Below are positions 30,039 through 38,374 of a stretch of 42,320 nucleotides of DNA, in pieces. Below the pieces are notes generated by a model that saw only the letters and a program-made list of their open reading frames with translations, had not been told where the DNA came from and made no database searches. Position 1 is the first letter of the stretch. Every line of letters starts with the position of its first letter. The stretch is from positions 1-42,320 of the IMG/VR virus record IMGVR_UViG_3300043313_000471. One strand, given 5' to 3'. Made by a program: the position numbers and the translations under genes. This DNA comes from a virus.

Positions 30039-32033
30039 ATGCGATACACCATCAAATCGGCGCCGCCACCCGGCGGCGAGCCGGACGAATTCGTCATGAG
30101 TGACGACACGGTCGACCGCATGGGCGACGTGATCGAGGCGCAGGGCTGGGCGCTCGACCGCATCAAAAGCCCGCCGCCGGTGCTGTTTAACCACGACAAG
30201 AACCAGATGGTCGGATCCTGGACCGACATCCGGAAAGACGGCAACCGTCTGGTCGGCCGCATCGTCTGGACCAACTCGAAATGGCCGGCCGCGCAATATG
30301 TCCGCGACCTGGTGCGGGAAGGTCATCTGCGCACCGTGTCGGTCGGCTTCCGGCCGCTTGAGCGGCAGCCGCTGAGCAAGGAAGCCAACAAGGAATTCGG
30401 GCCATTCCGGTTTACCAGGTCCGAGCTGCTGGAATGCTCGCTGGTCTCGGTGCCGGCCAACCCCAACGCGATTGCAATCGCAAAATCCCTCAACCTCTCT
30501 GACGAAACTGTCGCGGAAGTCTTTGGCGAGTCTGCACGAAGCTACGCGGATCGAACCGGCAAGCCTGCCATCACACCTCCGGTGCGAAAGAGCACACCCA
30601 TGTCTAGAGCAGAGACTATCTCAAACAAGATCCAGTCCGCGCAGCAAAGCCTCAATGCCTTGCTGGCAAATTATGAAGAACTCGTTGGCAAATCTGAAAT
30701 GAACGAGGACGAGACCCTGCGCTTTCGGGACGAGCTGCCCAAGCAGATCGACGATGCCAGGGCCGAGCTGAAAAGCTACCAGCACGCCGAGCGCACCTTG
30801 TTTGGCAGCAATGGCAACGACGCCTCGCCGCCGCGCACGACCGACGAGCCAATCATGGCGCCGGCCATCGTCAAGAGCAGGGAGTCCGCCATTAGTGGGG
30901 ACGCGCAATTGCCTGCCGTGCTTCCGCGTAAGAACATGGGATATTCCGACCACCAGTTCAGGGCGCTTGCCGCCTGGACGAAATCGCAGGCGGCGCATGA
31001 ACCCGATCTGGGTCGTACCTTGCGCGATCTGTACAAGGACGGGAAGAACAGCGAGTTCACCGCAGCCGTGCTGCGAGCCGCGGTCAACCCGGCCAATACC
31101 ACGGTGGCGACGTGGGCGGCCGAGTTGATCCAGACCGACACCCAGCCGTTCCTCGATCGGCTGATGGCGGATTCGATCTATCTGCCACTTGCCGCTGCCG
31201 GCGTGCGGTACACGTTCGGTAACGCCGGCGTGCTGAAAATTCCGGTGCGTGCTTCGACTCCGACGTTGGCAGGCGCGTGGACCGGTGAAGGATCCGCCAA
31301 GCCGGTCAAGCGGGCATCGTTCACGACGGTGACGCTGTCGCCGACAAAACTTTCGGTGATCTCGACCTTCACCGAGGAAATGGCAAACTACAGTGCGCAG
31401 TCGATCGAGCAGATTATTCGCCAGGCGATGAGCGACGACACGTCGGCGGCACTCGACGCCTACCTGATCGACAACGTGGCGGCGTCGACGGGTGTCAGGC
31501 CTGCCGGACTGCTCAACGGTGTTACACCGCTAACGGCATCGGCGGCGTCTACGTCGGCGGGAAAGATGGTAGCCGATCTCAATGCACTGGCTGCGGCGAT
31601 CGAGGCGGCCGGTGGTGGGCGGAATATCATCTTCATCATGAACCCGGCCCAGGCCAGGCTTCTGGGAACGGCAACATCGACGACCGGCGACTTTATTTTC
31701 GCCGATCCCCAGACCGCTGCTTCCAGGTTTGGCGGGCGGTTGATCGTGTCGGCAACCTGTCCGGCGGGGAAGGTGATCGCAATAGATGCGGCCGACTTTG
31801 CTACCGCACAGGGAGATGCGCCGCGGTTCGCCGTGTCGACGGATGCTACCCTGCATGAGGAAGACACCACACCGCTGGCATTGACGACAGGTGCTCAGGG
31901 GTCGGGCGTGGTCGCCTCGCCGATGCGGTCGCTGTTCCAGACCGACGCGGTCGCGGTCCGGATGTCGATGTATGTCACGTGGGGCATGCGCCGCACCGGC
32001 ATGGTCCAGACCATCACGTCAGTCGGCTGGTAG
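30039..32033 (+). CDS. Fused prohead protease and HK97-like major capsid protein
   Basis: A 664-aa polyprotein. Residues about 1-150 are the HK97-type assembly protease, with H52 (LFNHDKN), S101 (LRTVSVGFRP) and E132 (LLECSLVSVPANP) as the likely catalytic set. Residues about 185-270 are a charged helical delta domain (scaffold). The capsid fold starts near residue 295 (MGYSDHQFRAL) and ends RRTGMVQTITSVGW. Most phages encode these as two genes; here the protease must cut itself and the scaffold away. An internal ATG (30601) before the delta domain lacks a clear ribosome site. A strong terminator follows. Confidence 0.92.
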   Translation: MRYTIKSAPPPGGEPDEFVMSDDTVDRMGDVIEAQGWALDRIKSPPPVLFNHDKNQMVGSWTDIRKDGNRLVGRIVWTNSKWPAAQYVRDLVREGHLRTVSVGFRPLERQPLSKEANKEFGPFRFTRSELLECSLVSVPANPNAIAIAKSLNLSDETVAEVFGESARSYADRTGKPAITPPVRKSTPMSRAETISNKIQSAQQSLNALLANYEELVGKSEMNEDETLRFRDELPKQIDDARAELKSYQHAERTLFGSNGNDASPPRTTDEPIMAPAIVKSRESAISGDAQLPAVLPRKNMGYSDHQFRALAAWTKSQAAHEPDLGRTLRDLYKDGKNSEFTAAVLRAAVNPANTTVATWAAELIQTDTQPFLDRLMADSIYLPLAAAGVRYTFGNAGVLKIPVRASTPTLAGAWTGEGSAKPVKRASFTTVTLSPTKLSVISTFTEEMANYSAQSIEQIIRQAMSDDTSAALDAYLIDNVAASTGVRPAGLLNGVTPLTASAASTSAGKMVADLNALAAAIEAAGGGRNIIFIMNPAQARLLGTATSTTGDFIFADPQTAASRFGGRLIVSATCPAGKVIAIDAADFATAQGDAPRFAVSTDATLHEEDTTPLALTTGAQGSGVVASPMRSLFQTDAVAVRMSMYVTWGMRRTGMVQTITSVGW

Positions 32034-32042
32034 CTAAACCTG

Positions 32043-32069
32043 GCCCCAGGGGAAACCCTGGGGCTTTTT
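32043..32069 (+). terminator. Rho-independent terminator after the capsid gene
   Basis: GCCCCAGGG-GAAA-CCCTGGGGC forms a perfect 9-bp stem closed by a GNRA tetraloop and is followed by five T bases, 10 bases after the capsid stop. It would separate the highly needed capsid message from the portal and tail genes downstream, which then depend on read-through, antitermination, or another promoter. Confidence 0.85.
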
Positions 32070-32093
32070 CCTTGAACCTGAAGGGGTCATGCA

Positions 32094-32603
32094 ATGGCAG
32101 ACGACGACAACAAGCGAGACGAGGAGCGGCGCCGAAGCGCCGAGGATGAGCGCAAACACGCCGCCGATGAGGAAGCCAAGCGGATTGCGCAAGCCGAGGA
32201 AGATCGCAAGCAACAGGCCGAAGCCGATGACAAGCGGAAAGCCGAGGCCAAGCAGCGGGCACTGGTGCCGAATGCGGAAGGTAACGTCATGGTGGAAGCC
32301 ATCATGGGGCCGTACCGCGGCCAAAGGCTCACCATGACCGCGGCGGACGGCCAGGCGGCGATCAATGACCATTGGGCGCGCGATCCGGTCGAGGCTCTTT
32401 ATGAGCATGAGGCGCTCGACGATGAGCATCGGAAGGAAGCGATCGACGCCGCGCAGGCCTGGGCGCAGGCCCAATGGGATGCGGCGCAGGGCATTGAGCC
32501 GCCCGAACCGCCGCCACCGGAAGGCGGGATTACAAAACGGCGGGCGATGAGGCCCGACGACGGCACCGACTACAAGACCCGCCACACAGAACCAAAACCC
32601 TGA
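32094..32603 (+). CDS. Charged coiled-coil protein between capsid and portal genes
   Basis: A 169-aa protein whose first 60 residues are almost all Glu, Lys, Arg, Asp and Ala (DEERRRSAEDERKHAADEEA), a single long charged helix. A small globular middle (VMVEAIMGPYRGQRLTMTAA) and a Pro-rich end follow. GAAGGGG precedes the start. A head-assembly role fits its place; scaffolding is already covered by the delta domain of the capsid polyprotein, so it may be a decoration or portal-ring accessory. Not recognised. The stop overlaps the portal start. Confidence 0.65.
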   Translation: MADDDNKRDEERRRSAEDERKHAADEEAKRIAQAEEDRKQQAEADDKRKAEAKQRALVPNAEGNVMVEAIMGPYRGQRLTMTAADGQAAINDHWARDPVEALYEHEALDDEHRKEAIDAAQAWAQAQWDAAQGIEPPEPPPPEGGITKRRAMRPDDGTDYKTRHTEPKP

Positions 32604-34027
32604 TGGGCGTCATGCAGTCGCTGGCGCGGATGATCACTCCGCGCCAGAAAGCCAACCCCGCGGGCGAAGGCAACTACCATCCCGGCCCCTACACGGTGTC
32701 GGGTGGCGTGCTGCCGCATGCCTGGGGGCAATATCTGAATTACTGGCAGATGGACCTCGATCCGCTGTCGCCGCCGGGATGCTCGACGGTCGAAGCCTGC
32801 GTCTGGGCCTATATTCGCGCCGTCGCGCAATTGCCGGGTTACCACAAGCGCGAACTCGGCAACGGCGGCACCGAGACGGTGAACACCTCGGCGCTGTCGC
32901 GGTTATTGCGGGCACCGAATGCCTACCAGACGCCGTCGGACTTCCTGGTGCATCTGATCCGCTCGCTGCTCTACACCGGCAACTCATACTGGATCGCGCA
33001 GCGCAACGATCGCCAGGAAGTCGAGGCGCTGCACTGGACCGATCCGCGAAGTTGCCGGGTGCGCGAGATCAGGGTGCAGGGCCAGGTTTTTTCCGAGGTC
33101 TTCTATGAGATCGGCGAAAACCCGTTGATCAATTTGACCAGCCTTGCCGACAATTCGCTGGTCGTGCCGGCGCGCGACGTGCTGCACATCAAGCTCGACA
33201 CACGGCGCAACCCGCTGATCGGCGAAACCTGGCTGTCCGCGTTGGGGCCGGATCTCGCCACCGATGCCGCCATCCACAGTTCGGCGGCGACGTTCTCCGG
33301 CAACATGAGCCGGCCGTCTGGCGTGCTGACCACCGACCTGCAGATCAAGCAGCCGGACGTCGAGGCCTTGCGCGCGCGATGGAACGAACAGGCCAAGGGC
33401 CTCAATGCCGGCGGCGTGCCGATCCTCACCCACGGCCTGAAGTTTCAGCCGATCTCGATATCAAACCAGGATGCGCAAATCGTCGAACAACAGAAGCTGA
33501 CCGACCAGAAGATTGCCTCGGTGTTCGGCGTGCCGGCCATCCTGCTCGGCATCAACGATACCGCCACGCAGAAAAGCACCGAGGCAATCATGGCGGAATG
33601 GCTCGCCTCGGGCCTCGGCTTCCTGATCAATCATATCGAGCAGGCGTTCGACAAGTTCACTGGTCTTTCCGCGTCGCCGGCGGGGCGGGAATGGACCGAA
33701 TTCGACACCCGCATGCTGTTGCGCTCGGCGTTCCGCGATCGCATCGATGGCCTGGCGCGCGGCGTGCAGGGCGGCATCTATTCGCCGAATGAGGCGCGAC
33801 TGCTCGAGGGGTTGCCCGAGGCAGAGGACGGCGACGAGCCGCGTGTGCAGCAGCAGGTGGTGCCACTGTCGGCGTGGGACAAACAACCGCCGGAGCCTGC
33901 ACGGCCTGCAGCGCCTGCAACGCCGCAGGATCAAACACCGGAAGAAGACCAAACGCCGCCCGACCCCGACAAAGCCAAAGCCTATGCCCGATTTCTTATA
34001 GAACGAGCGATCGATCATGCAGCTTGA
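32603..34027 (+). CDS. Portal protein, HK97 family
   Basis: A 474-aa protein of the HK97-type portal family, which forms the dodecameric ring at the capsid vertex for DNA entry and tail attachment. Typical signs are [18 protein letters not shown] near the N-terminus, [40 protein letters not shown] (about 193-212), and [20 protein letters not shown] (about 300-320). A Pro/Gln-rich tail precedes the final helix. It lies downstream of the capsid gene, the reverse of the usual order. It is coupled to the coiled-coil gene by TGATG. Confidence 0.9.
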   Translation: MGVMQSLARMITPRQKANPAGEGNYHPGPYTVSGGVLPHAWGQYLNYWQMDLDPLSPPGCSTVEACVWAYIRAVAQLPGYHKRELGNGGTETVNTSALSRLLRAPNAYQTPSDFLVHLIRSLLYTGNSYWIAQRNDRQEVEALHWTDPRSCRVREIRVQGQVFSEVFYEIGENPLINLTSLADNSLVVPARDVLHIKLDTRRNPLIGETWLSALGPDLATDAAIHSSAATFSGNMSRPSGVLTTDLQIKQPDVEALRARWNEQAKGLNAGGVPILTHGLKFQPISISNQDAQIVEQQKLTDQKIASVFGVPAILLGINDTATQKSTEAIMAEWLASGLGFLINHIEQAFDKFTGLSASPAGREWTEFDTRMLLRSAFRDRIDGLARGVQGGIYSPNEARLLEGLPEAEDGDEPRVQQQVVPLSAWDKQPPEPARPAAPATPQDQTPEEDQTPPDPDKAKAYARFLIERAIDHAA

Positions 34028-34739
34028 CAGCAACTCGATCCTGGCCGCAGTCGGCGAGGTGGTGGCGGAGGAACGCCATCACCGCGTGGCGCTAGCCGCC
34101 AGAATTGGTGATGTGGCCGAACTATTGCGCCAGCCGGGGCCAGTCGGCGAGCGGGGTATGCCTGGAGAAGCCGGCCGCGACGGGGCACCCGGTGACCGCG
34201 GAGAGCCAGGGCCGGCGGGGCCGCCAGGTGTTGTCGGTGAACCTGGCCGCGACGGTCGCGATGGATTGCATGGCTTGCCTGGACCGGTTGGCGAACGCGG
34301 CGTGCCTGGCGAACGGGGCGCTGCGGGGCCAGCGGGACCGCAAGGCGATGTCGGAGAGAAGGGCGTCGCTGGAGATCCCGGCTATGCCGGTGAAGCCAGG
34401 GGGCTGTGGAGCGCGACCGAAAACTATCGGGCGATGGATGTGGTCGCCTTTAACGGCTCGGAGTGGCGCGCGGTTTACGACAATCCGGGGCCGTTACCCG
34501 GCGATGGCTGGAGGCAGGGCGCCAAGGGCATCAAGGGCAAGCCTGGCGACCGTGGAGAAAAGGGCGAGCCCGGCGCAAAGGGCGAACGCGGGCCGCCTGG
34601 CATCGTGCAAAAGCACGTCGTCGATGTGCTGCTTAGGCTGGATGATTTTCAGTTTGTAGCCTTGTATTCGGACGGCACCGAGAAAGCGTTGCCTTTGCAG
34701 CCGATGCTCGAACGCTATTACCAGGAGATGGTGGCATGA
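34017..34739 (+). CDS. Collagen-like protein with a carbohydrate-binding-like insert
   Basis: A 240-aa protein. After a helical start (about 1-38) a Gly-x-y collagen tract runs about 39-130, interrupted by a small domain with [20 protein letters not shown] then [10 protein letters not shown] (about 130-165). This looks like the short chitin-binding-type module found in phage and bacterial surface proteins. A second Gly-x-y tract (about 168-195) follows, then a globular end. Collagen tracts form trimers, so this is likely a head- or neck-attached fibre that sticks to polysaccharide. It starts 11 bases inside the portal gene. Confidence 0.8.
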   Translation: MQLDSNSILAAVGEVVAEERHHRVALAARIGDVAELLRQPGPVGERGMPGEAGRDGAPGDRGEPGPAGPPGVVGEPGRDGRDGLHGLPGPVGERGVPGERGAAGPAGPQGDVGEKGVAGDPGYAGEARGLWSATENYRAMDVVAFNGSEWRAVYDNPGPLPGDGWRQGAKGIKGKPGDRGEKGEPGAKGERGPPGIVQKHVVDVLLRLDDFQFVALYSDGTEKALPLQPMLERYYQEMVA

Positions 34740-35392
34740 GCGGCGCCTGGGGGCATTCCTTCCTGGTCCTGCAGTCGATGGCCAACATCGACACCGACTT
34801 GATCACGCTCGATGACCTCAAGCTCGAGCTGGGTATCACGGGCACGGCCGAGAACGCGGCGCTGCAGGCACGCATCACCCGGCTGTCGAAGCAGATCGCG
34901 GAATATTGCGACCGGATCCTGGCCTTGATTGAGGTGGAGGAAACCTTCGCATTCAGCGCAGGCAATCGGTTGTGTCCGCAGGCGCGATCGTTCGGTGCCT
35001 CGGCGCAGCCCATCCCACTGGTGCTGATGCAGTACCCTGTCACCGAGATAGTGTCGCTGACGATCGACGACACAGAAATCGATCCTGACGATTACGATCT
35101 CAACGCTGCGTCTGGCCTGTTGTGGCCACGTTCCGGCCTATGGTCCGGCCGGATCGTGGCACAGTATTCAGGCGGTTATGATCTGCCTGACGGCGCGCCG
35201 GCGACATTGCAAAGTGCCGTGATCGAATCAGTACGGCAGCGCCGGGCGTTTTCGTCGCATGACCCGGCCATTCGCGAGGTCGTGCACGGCGACACCCGGA
35301 CCAGTTATTTTTCGGAAACGCGCAGCTCGAGCTACGGCATGCCGCAATCGGTGGCCGAGTCGATCGACCTGTTTCGTCGGCAATATGTCTGA
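34736..35392 (+). CDS. Head-tail connector (gp6-like)
   Basis: A 218-aa protein whose N-terminal helical core ([20 protein letters not shown], then [20 protein letters not shown]) is that of gp6-like connector proteins that bind under the portal. The middle has [20 protein letters not shown] and [20 protein letters not shown], the beta arm seen in many members. The start overlaps the collagen-like gene by ATGA. A shorter start at MANIDTDL (14 codons on) is possible. Confidence 0.8.
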   Translation: MSGAWGHSFLVLQSMANIDTDLITLDDLKLELGITGTAENAALQARITRLSKQIAEYCDRILALIEVEETFAFSAGNRLCPQARSFGASAQPIPLVLMQYPVTEIVSLTIDDTEIDPDDYDLNAASGLLWPRSGLWSGRIVAQYSGGYDLPDGAPATLQSAVIESVRQRRAFSSHDPAIREVVHGDTRTSYFSETRSSSYGMPQSVAESIDLFRRQYV

Positions 35393-35394
35393 TC

Positions 35395-35739
35395 ATGATC
35401 GACTATAGCGCACTACTCTACGACCCGGTCTATGCCGAGATCGGCGTGCCGGCGAACTTCATTGCCGGCGAGATCGAGGCATCAATCACCGTGATCGACG
35501 ACACCCGGCCGAAGCAGATGCCGGCCGAAACGTTCGCCGATGTGCGCAGCATGGGGCCTGGTGCATTCGCGCGGATCCCCGAACTGGTGGCCAACGGCAT
35601 TACGCAGGACGTCTGGATAGATGCGGCGCTGAATTTCAACGGCCGCAACTGGACCGTGCGGTCATATGAACTGCGCGGCAGTCCGGCCGGAGAGGACCAG
35701 GGCGAGGTGCGGTTTTTGCTGAAGACCGGCAATGGTTGA
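35395..35739 (+). CDS. Head closure (stopper)-like protein
   Basis: A 114-aa beta-rich protein (EIEASITVIDDTRPKQMP, then WTVRSYELRGSPAGEDQGEV). Size, composition and place between the gp6-like connector and the tail terminator candidate match head-closure proteins. No decisive motif is visible. It starts two bases after the previous stop. Confidence 0.65.
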   Translation: MIDYSALLYDPVYAEIGVPANFIAGEIEASITVIDDTRPKQMPAETFADVRSMGPGAFARIPELVANGITQDVWIDAALNFNGRNWTVRSYELRGSPAGEDQGEVRFLLKTGNG

Positions 35740-36151
35740 TATCAGAGAGGACATCCTGGCGCGGCTGGTCGAGGTGGTGGCAACGGTGCCGAACATCGTC
35801 ACCGTCATTCGTAACAACACCGACTGGGTAGACCGGCAGATGCCGCTGGCGATGGTGCTGGATGGCGACGAGGAGGTGACTTCGGACAAGCCGCAGGTGC
35901 AGGTCATGGAGATGACGCCGCAAATCACCATCATCGAACAATCAGAAACGATCGGCTCGGACCTGACCACATTCCGGCGCGAGCTGCTGAAACTGGTGCT
36001 GGTCGATGCCACGCTGCTCGCGCTGACCGGCAGCAACGGTAAGATCCGCTATGTGGGATGCACGACCCAGTTCGATTGGGGGAGAGATCATTACGGCGTG
36101 CTGCATATGCGTTTCGAGTTCAAATATCCGCTGCAACACCACGTCCTCTAA
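35732..36151 (+). CDS. Tail terminator-like protein
   Basis: A 139-aa protein with an N-terminal helix (REDILARLVEVVATVPNI), strands around MPLAMVLDGDEEV and VQVMEMTPQITII, and a beta end (YGVLHMRFEFKYPLQH). This is the arrangement of tail terminator or minor tail proteins (gpU-like) encoded just before the tail tube. It overlaps the preceding gene by eight bases. Confidence 0.65.
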   Translation: MVDIREDILARLVEVVATVPNIVTVIRNNTDWVDRQMPLAMVLDGDEEVTSDKPQVQVMEMTPQITIIEQSETIGSDLTTFRRELLKLVLVDATLLALTGSNGKIRYVGCTTQFDWGRDHYGVLHMRFEFKYPLQHHVL

Positions 36152-36166
36152 CAGGAGATCACCACC

Positions 36167-36694
36167 ATGCCTGCATCGCCAAGCGTCCAGAACTATCACA
36201 TCGGAAAGGGCATCGTCTCTTTCAAGGAAGAAGGCGGCTCGACGTTTGTCGATCTCGGCAACGCGCCGTCGTTCACTTACGAGCCGACCGTCGAGAAGCT
36301 TGAGCACTTCTCGTCGCGCGAAGGCGTCAAGACCAAGGACTTCAGCGCGATTTCCCAGGTCGGCGCCACCATCACGCTGGAGCTGGACGAAATCACCGCG
36401 CTCAATCTCAGTTTCTTGCTGCTGGGCGAGGCGGATGACACCGTCCCGACCGCCGTCACGATTGCCGCCCTGACCAAGACCGAGTTCACCGGCGACATCA
36501 AGGTGGTCGGCACCAACGACATCGGCCAGAAGGTCGATTTCCTCGCCACCGTTTCGTTCGTCCCGTCCGGTGAGTTTTCCTTCATTACCAGCGAGGACGA
36601 CTTCTCAGTGATTACGCTGGAGTGCGAAGTGCAGAGGGACGAGGATGGCGCGTTCGGCGTGGCGACCATCAACGAGCCGGCGGTGACGCCGTAA
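36167..36694 (+). CDS. Major tail tube protein
   Basis: A 175-aa beta-rich protein with AGGAG before its ATG. It carries the usual parts of a siphovirus tube subunit: an N-terminal hairpin (GKGIVSFKEEGGSTFVDLGN), a GATITLELDEITALNLSFLL strand-helix, and a final sheet (FSVITLECEVQRDEDGAFGV). Its place immediately before the tail chaperone pair supports the call. Confidence 0.8.
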   Translation: MPASPSVQNYHIGKGIVSFKEEGGSTFVDLGNAPSFTYEPTVEKLEHFSSREGVKTKDFSAISQVGATITLELDEITALNLSFLLLGEADDTVPTAVTIAALTKTEFTGDIKVVGTNDIGQKVDFLATVSFVPSGEFSFITSEDDFSVITLECEVQRDEDGAFGVATINEPAVTP

Positions 36695-37152
36695 TGGCCG
36701 ACCTTCTGGACATTGCGCCGTCAACCGCCGTTGCCGCTGTGGTTGTCGCTGGCGAGCCAATCGATGTGCGGCGCCTGAAGGTCGACGAGGTGGCCGCGCT
36801 GGCAAAGCGGTTTCCGAGCGTGCTGGCGATGTTTGTCACTGGCGTCGATGCGTCGATGCTGCCCGGCCAGGCGCTTGCCGCCATCATTGCCGCCGGGTGC
36901 AATCACATTGGCGACGAGAATGCGGAGGCGAAGGTAGGTTCATTCCTGATCGAGGATCAGTTCAAACTGCTCGATGCGATCATGGGGCTGACATTCCCAA
37001 ATGGGGTGGTCCCGGCAATGGAGGCGTTCGGAAATCTCGCGCGCCACATCGTCGGGGCGGCCGAAGATCCCAAGGTGGTGAAAATGCGCTTGAAGCCATC
37101 GCCATCGCCATCACCGCCCTCATCCGACGAGGCTTCCCGCCAGAGTATGTGA
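36694..37152 (+). CDS. Tail assembly chaperone, upstream frame (gpG-like)
   Basis: A 152-aa protein of the tail-assembly chaperone class (VDEVAALAKRFPSVLAMFVT, then FKLLDAIMGLTFPNGVVPAM). Its last 20 or so residues (KPSPSPSPPSSDEASRQSM) look like unselected sequence, while the -1 frame over the same bases gives a sensible protein (ALEAIAIAITALIRRGFPPE). This points to a programmed -1 frameshift near 37070-37090 that adds the downstream domain, as in lambda gpG-gpGT. The start overlaps the tail-tube stop (TAATG). Confidence 0.75.
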   Translation: MADLLDIAPSTAVAAVVVAGEPIDVRRLKVDEVAALAKRFPSVLAMFVTGVDASMLPGQALAAIIAAGCNHIGDENAEAKVGSFLIEDQFKLLDAIMGLTFPNGVVPAMEAFGNLARHIVGAAEDPKVVKMRLKPSPSPSPPSSDEASRQSM

Positions 37153-37307
37153 TGAGCCTGTCGCCGCGACAGATCGTGGCCTACCTGGAATTCTCCGACA
37201 AGCTGGACCGGATCGCACGCGCCACGTCGTTAAGCGACACAGTGATCGGTACCCGATGCGACGAGAAGGAAGTCAAGAAGCTGATGAAAGAACTATCTGC
37301 CGGATAG
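37152..37307 (+). CDS. Tail assembly chaperone, downstream domain (gpT-like)
   Basis: A 51-aa frame with its own ATG overlapping the upstream stop (TGATG), in the -1 frame relative to the chaperone. Sequence MSLSPRQIVAYLEFSDKLDR, then DEKEVKKLMKELSAG. The same frame stays open well upstream and matches protein-like sequence from about 37075, so it is probably made mainly as a G-T fusion by frameshifting; independent translation from the ATG is the alternative. Confidence 0.6.
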   Translation: MSLSPRQIVAYLEFSDKLDRIARATSLSDTVIGTRCDEKEVKKLMKELSAG

Positions 37308-37715
37308 TATGTTTTCGATTGTTTTGGACGACGCTTCAAGTGTCCGTAAATGCGGATAGACTTCCGTTTCAGCCGCATCAATGGCTCGCGACAAAGACAT
37401 AAGCCCATTACCGTCTAGCAAGTGAACACTCGCTACGACGTTGCTATAGGTATGGTTGGCGGTCTCGCGGAGTTGTTTACATTGAGGCGTATGAGCGACA
37501 ACACCACTGCATGCAGTTATAGCTCTATCTTTCAGGCGATTGACCCTGTCGACCAACTGGTTTGCTAATTGAGCGGTGGGTGATGGCTTCGCTAATTGAG
37601 CAGTGGCCGGTGGCTTCAACGGCACTGGACCAGCCGATGAGAACATCGAGCCGATGATGAAAAGCATCGCCAGACCGATCAGGACCAACGCCTGCTTGAA
37701 ACGTAGTTCCGACAT
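37293..37715 (-). CDS. Leftward membrane-anchored protein (moron candidate)
   Basis: A 140-aa protein with one N-terminal membrane helix (FKQALVLIGLAMLFIIGSMF) and a periplasmic remainder. That part has a doubled TAQLAKP/TAQLANQ motif (about residues 37-52) and two Cys (ITACSGVVAHTPQC) that could form a disulfide. It then has a helical end. The ATG at 37715 has AAGGGG upstream. It runs against the tail genes that surround it and overlaps the end of the chaperone frame by 15 bases. This fits a gene expressed from the prophage, such as a superinfection-exclusion or envelope protein; the role is inferred. Confidence 0.65.
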   Translation of the reverse strand: MSELRFKQALVLIGLAMLFIIGSMFSSAGPVPLKPPATAQLAKPSPTAQLANQLVDRVNRLKDRAITACSGVVAHTPQCKQLRETANHTYSNVVASVHLLDGNGLMSLSRAIDAAETEVYPHLRTLEASSKTIENILSGR

Positions 37716-37816
37716 ATGTGTGCCCCTTTCCAACCGGGCACCATAACGACCGATGCGCCGGCCCGTCTATGCTTATTCCTGCCACATTGTTGTTAATCCA
37801 CGCCAAAGGTTAAGCC

Positions 37817-38371
37817 ATGGCTGAGTTCAAGGTCACATCCGACACGCCGGACTGGCTGAAAGCGATCCGGGACAAGCAGAAGCCGGTGGCCGAGGCTGCG
37901 GTGGCTGCATTGCGCGAGACCGCCGCCAACTCGGTGCAGGAGGGGCGCAGGGACATTGCCAGCGCCGGGCCAAACTTTCGAGAGAACTGGCAGAAGGGTC
38001 TGCAGTATCGCACCAAGGGCGCCAAGGAAGGCGACACCCCGTCGCTGAATGCGCAGGCCACCATCTATCATCGCTACGGCATCGCCGGCGTGTTCGAGCA
38101 CGGCGCCACGATTTCCGGCAAGCCGCTGCTGTGGATCCCCACCACGCGCGGCGGGCCGGCACCGAAAAAGTCCGGCAAGAAACTGGTGTCGGCCACCGTC
38201 AACGGCAAGCCGATGCTGTTCGATGCCGGTGACCGCGATCGCAACAGGAAGCCGCTCTATGTCGGCGTGCCGCAGGTCACCATCAGAAAAATGTTCCACA
38301 TCACCGAGATCGTCAAGCGCAACCTGGAGGACATGGCCAGGCTGTTCATCAAGAACTTCAAGGACAACTAG
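37817..38371 (+). CDS. Minor tail/head-completion protein (DUF6441-like)
   Basis: A 184-aa protein: long N-terminal helix (WLKAIRDKQKPVAEAAVAAL), then YRYGIAGVFEHGATISGKPL-like strands (YGIAGVFEHGATISGKPLLW), a KKSGKKLVSATVNGKP stretch, and a C-terminal helix (FHITEIVKRNLEDMARLFIK). The 'FExGxxIxGKxxLWIP' pattern is seen in phage proteins of the DUF6441 or HK97 gp10-like kind, which complete the tail. It lies between the chaperone and tape measure genes. Confidence 0.6.
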   Translation: MAEFKVTSDTPDWLKAIRDKQKPVAEAAVAALRETAANSVQEGRRDIASAGPNFRENWQKGLQYRTKGAKEGDTPSLNAQATIYHRYGIAGVFEHGATISGKPLLWIPTTRGGPAPKKSGKKLVSATVNGKPMLFDAGDRDRNRKPLYVGVPQVTIRKMFHITEIVKRNLEDMARLFIKNFKDN

Positions 38372-38374
38372 GGC

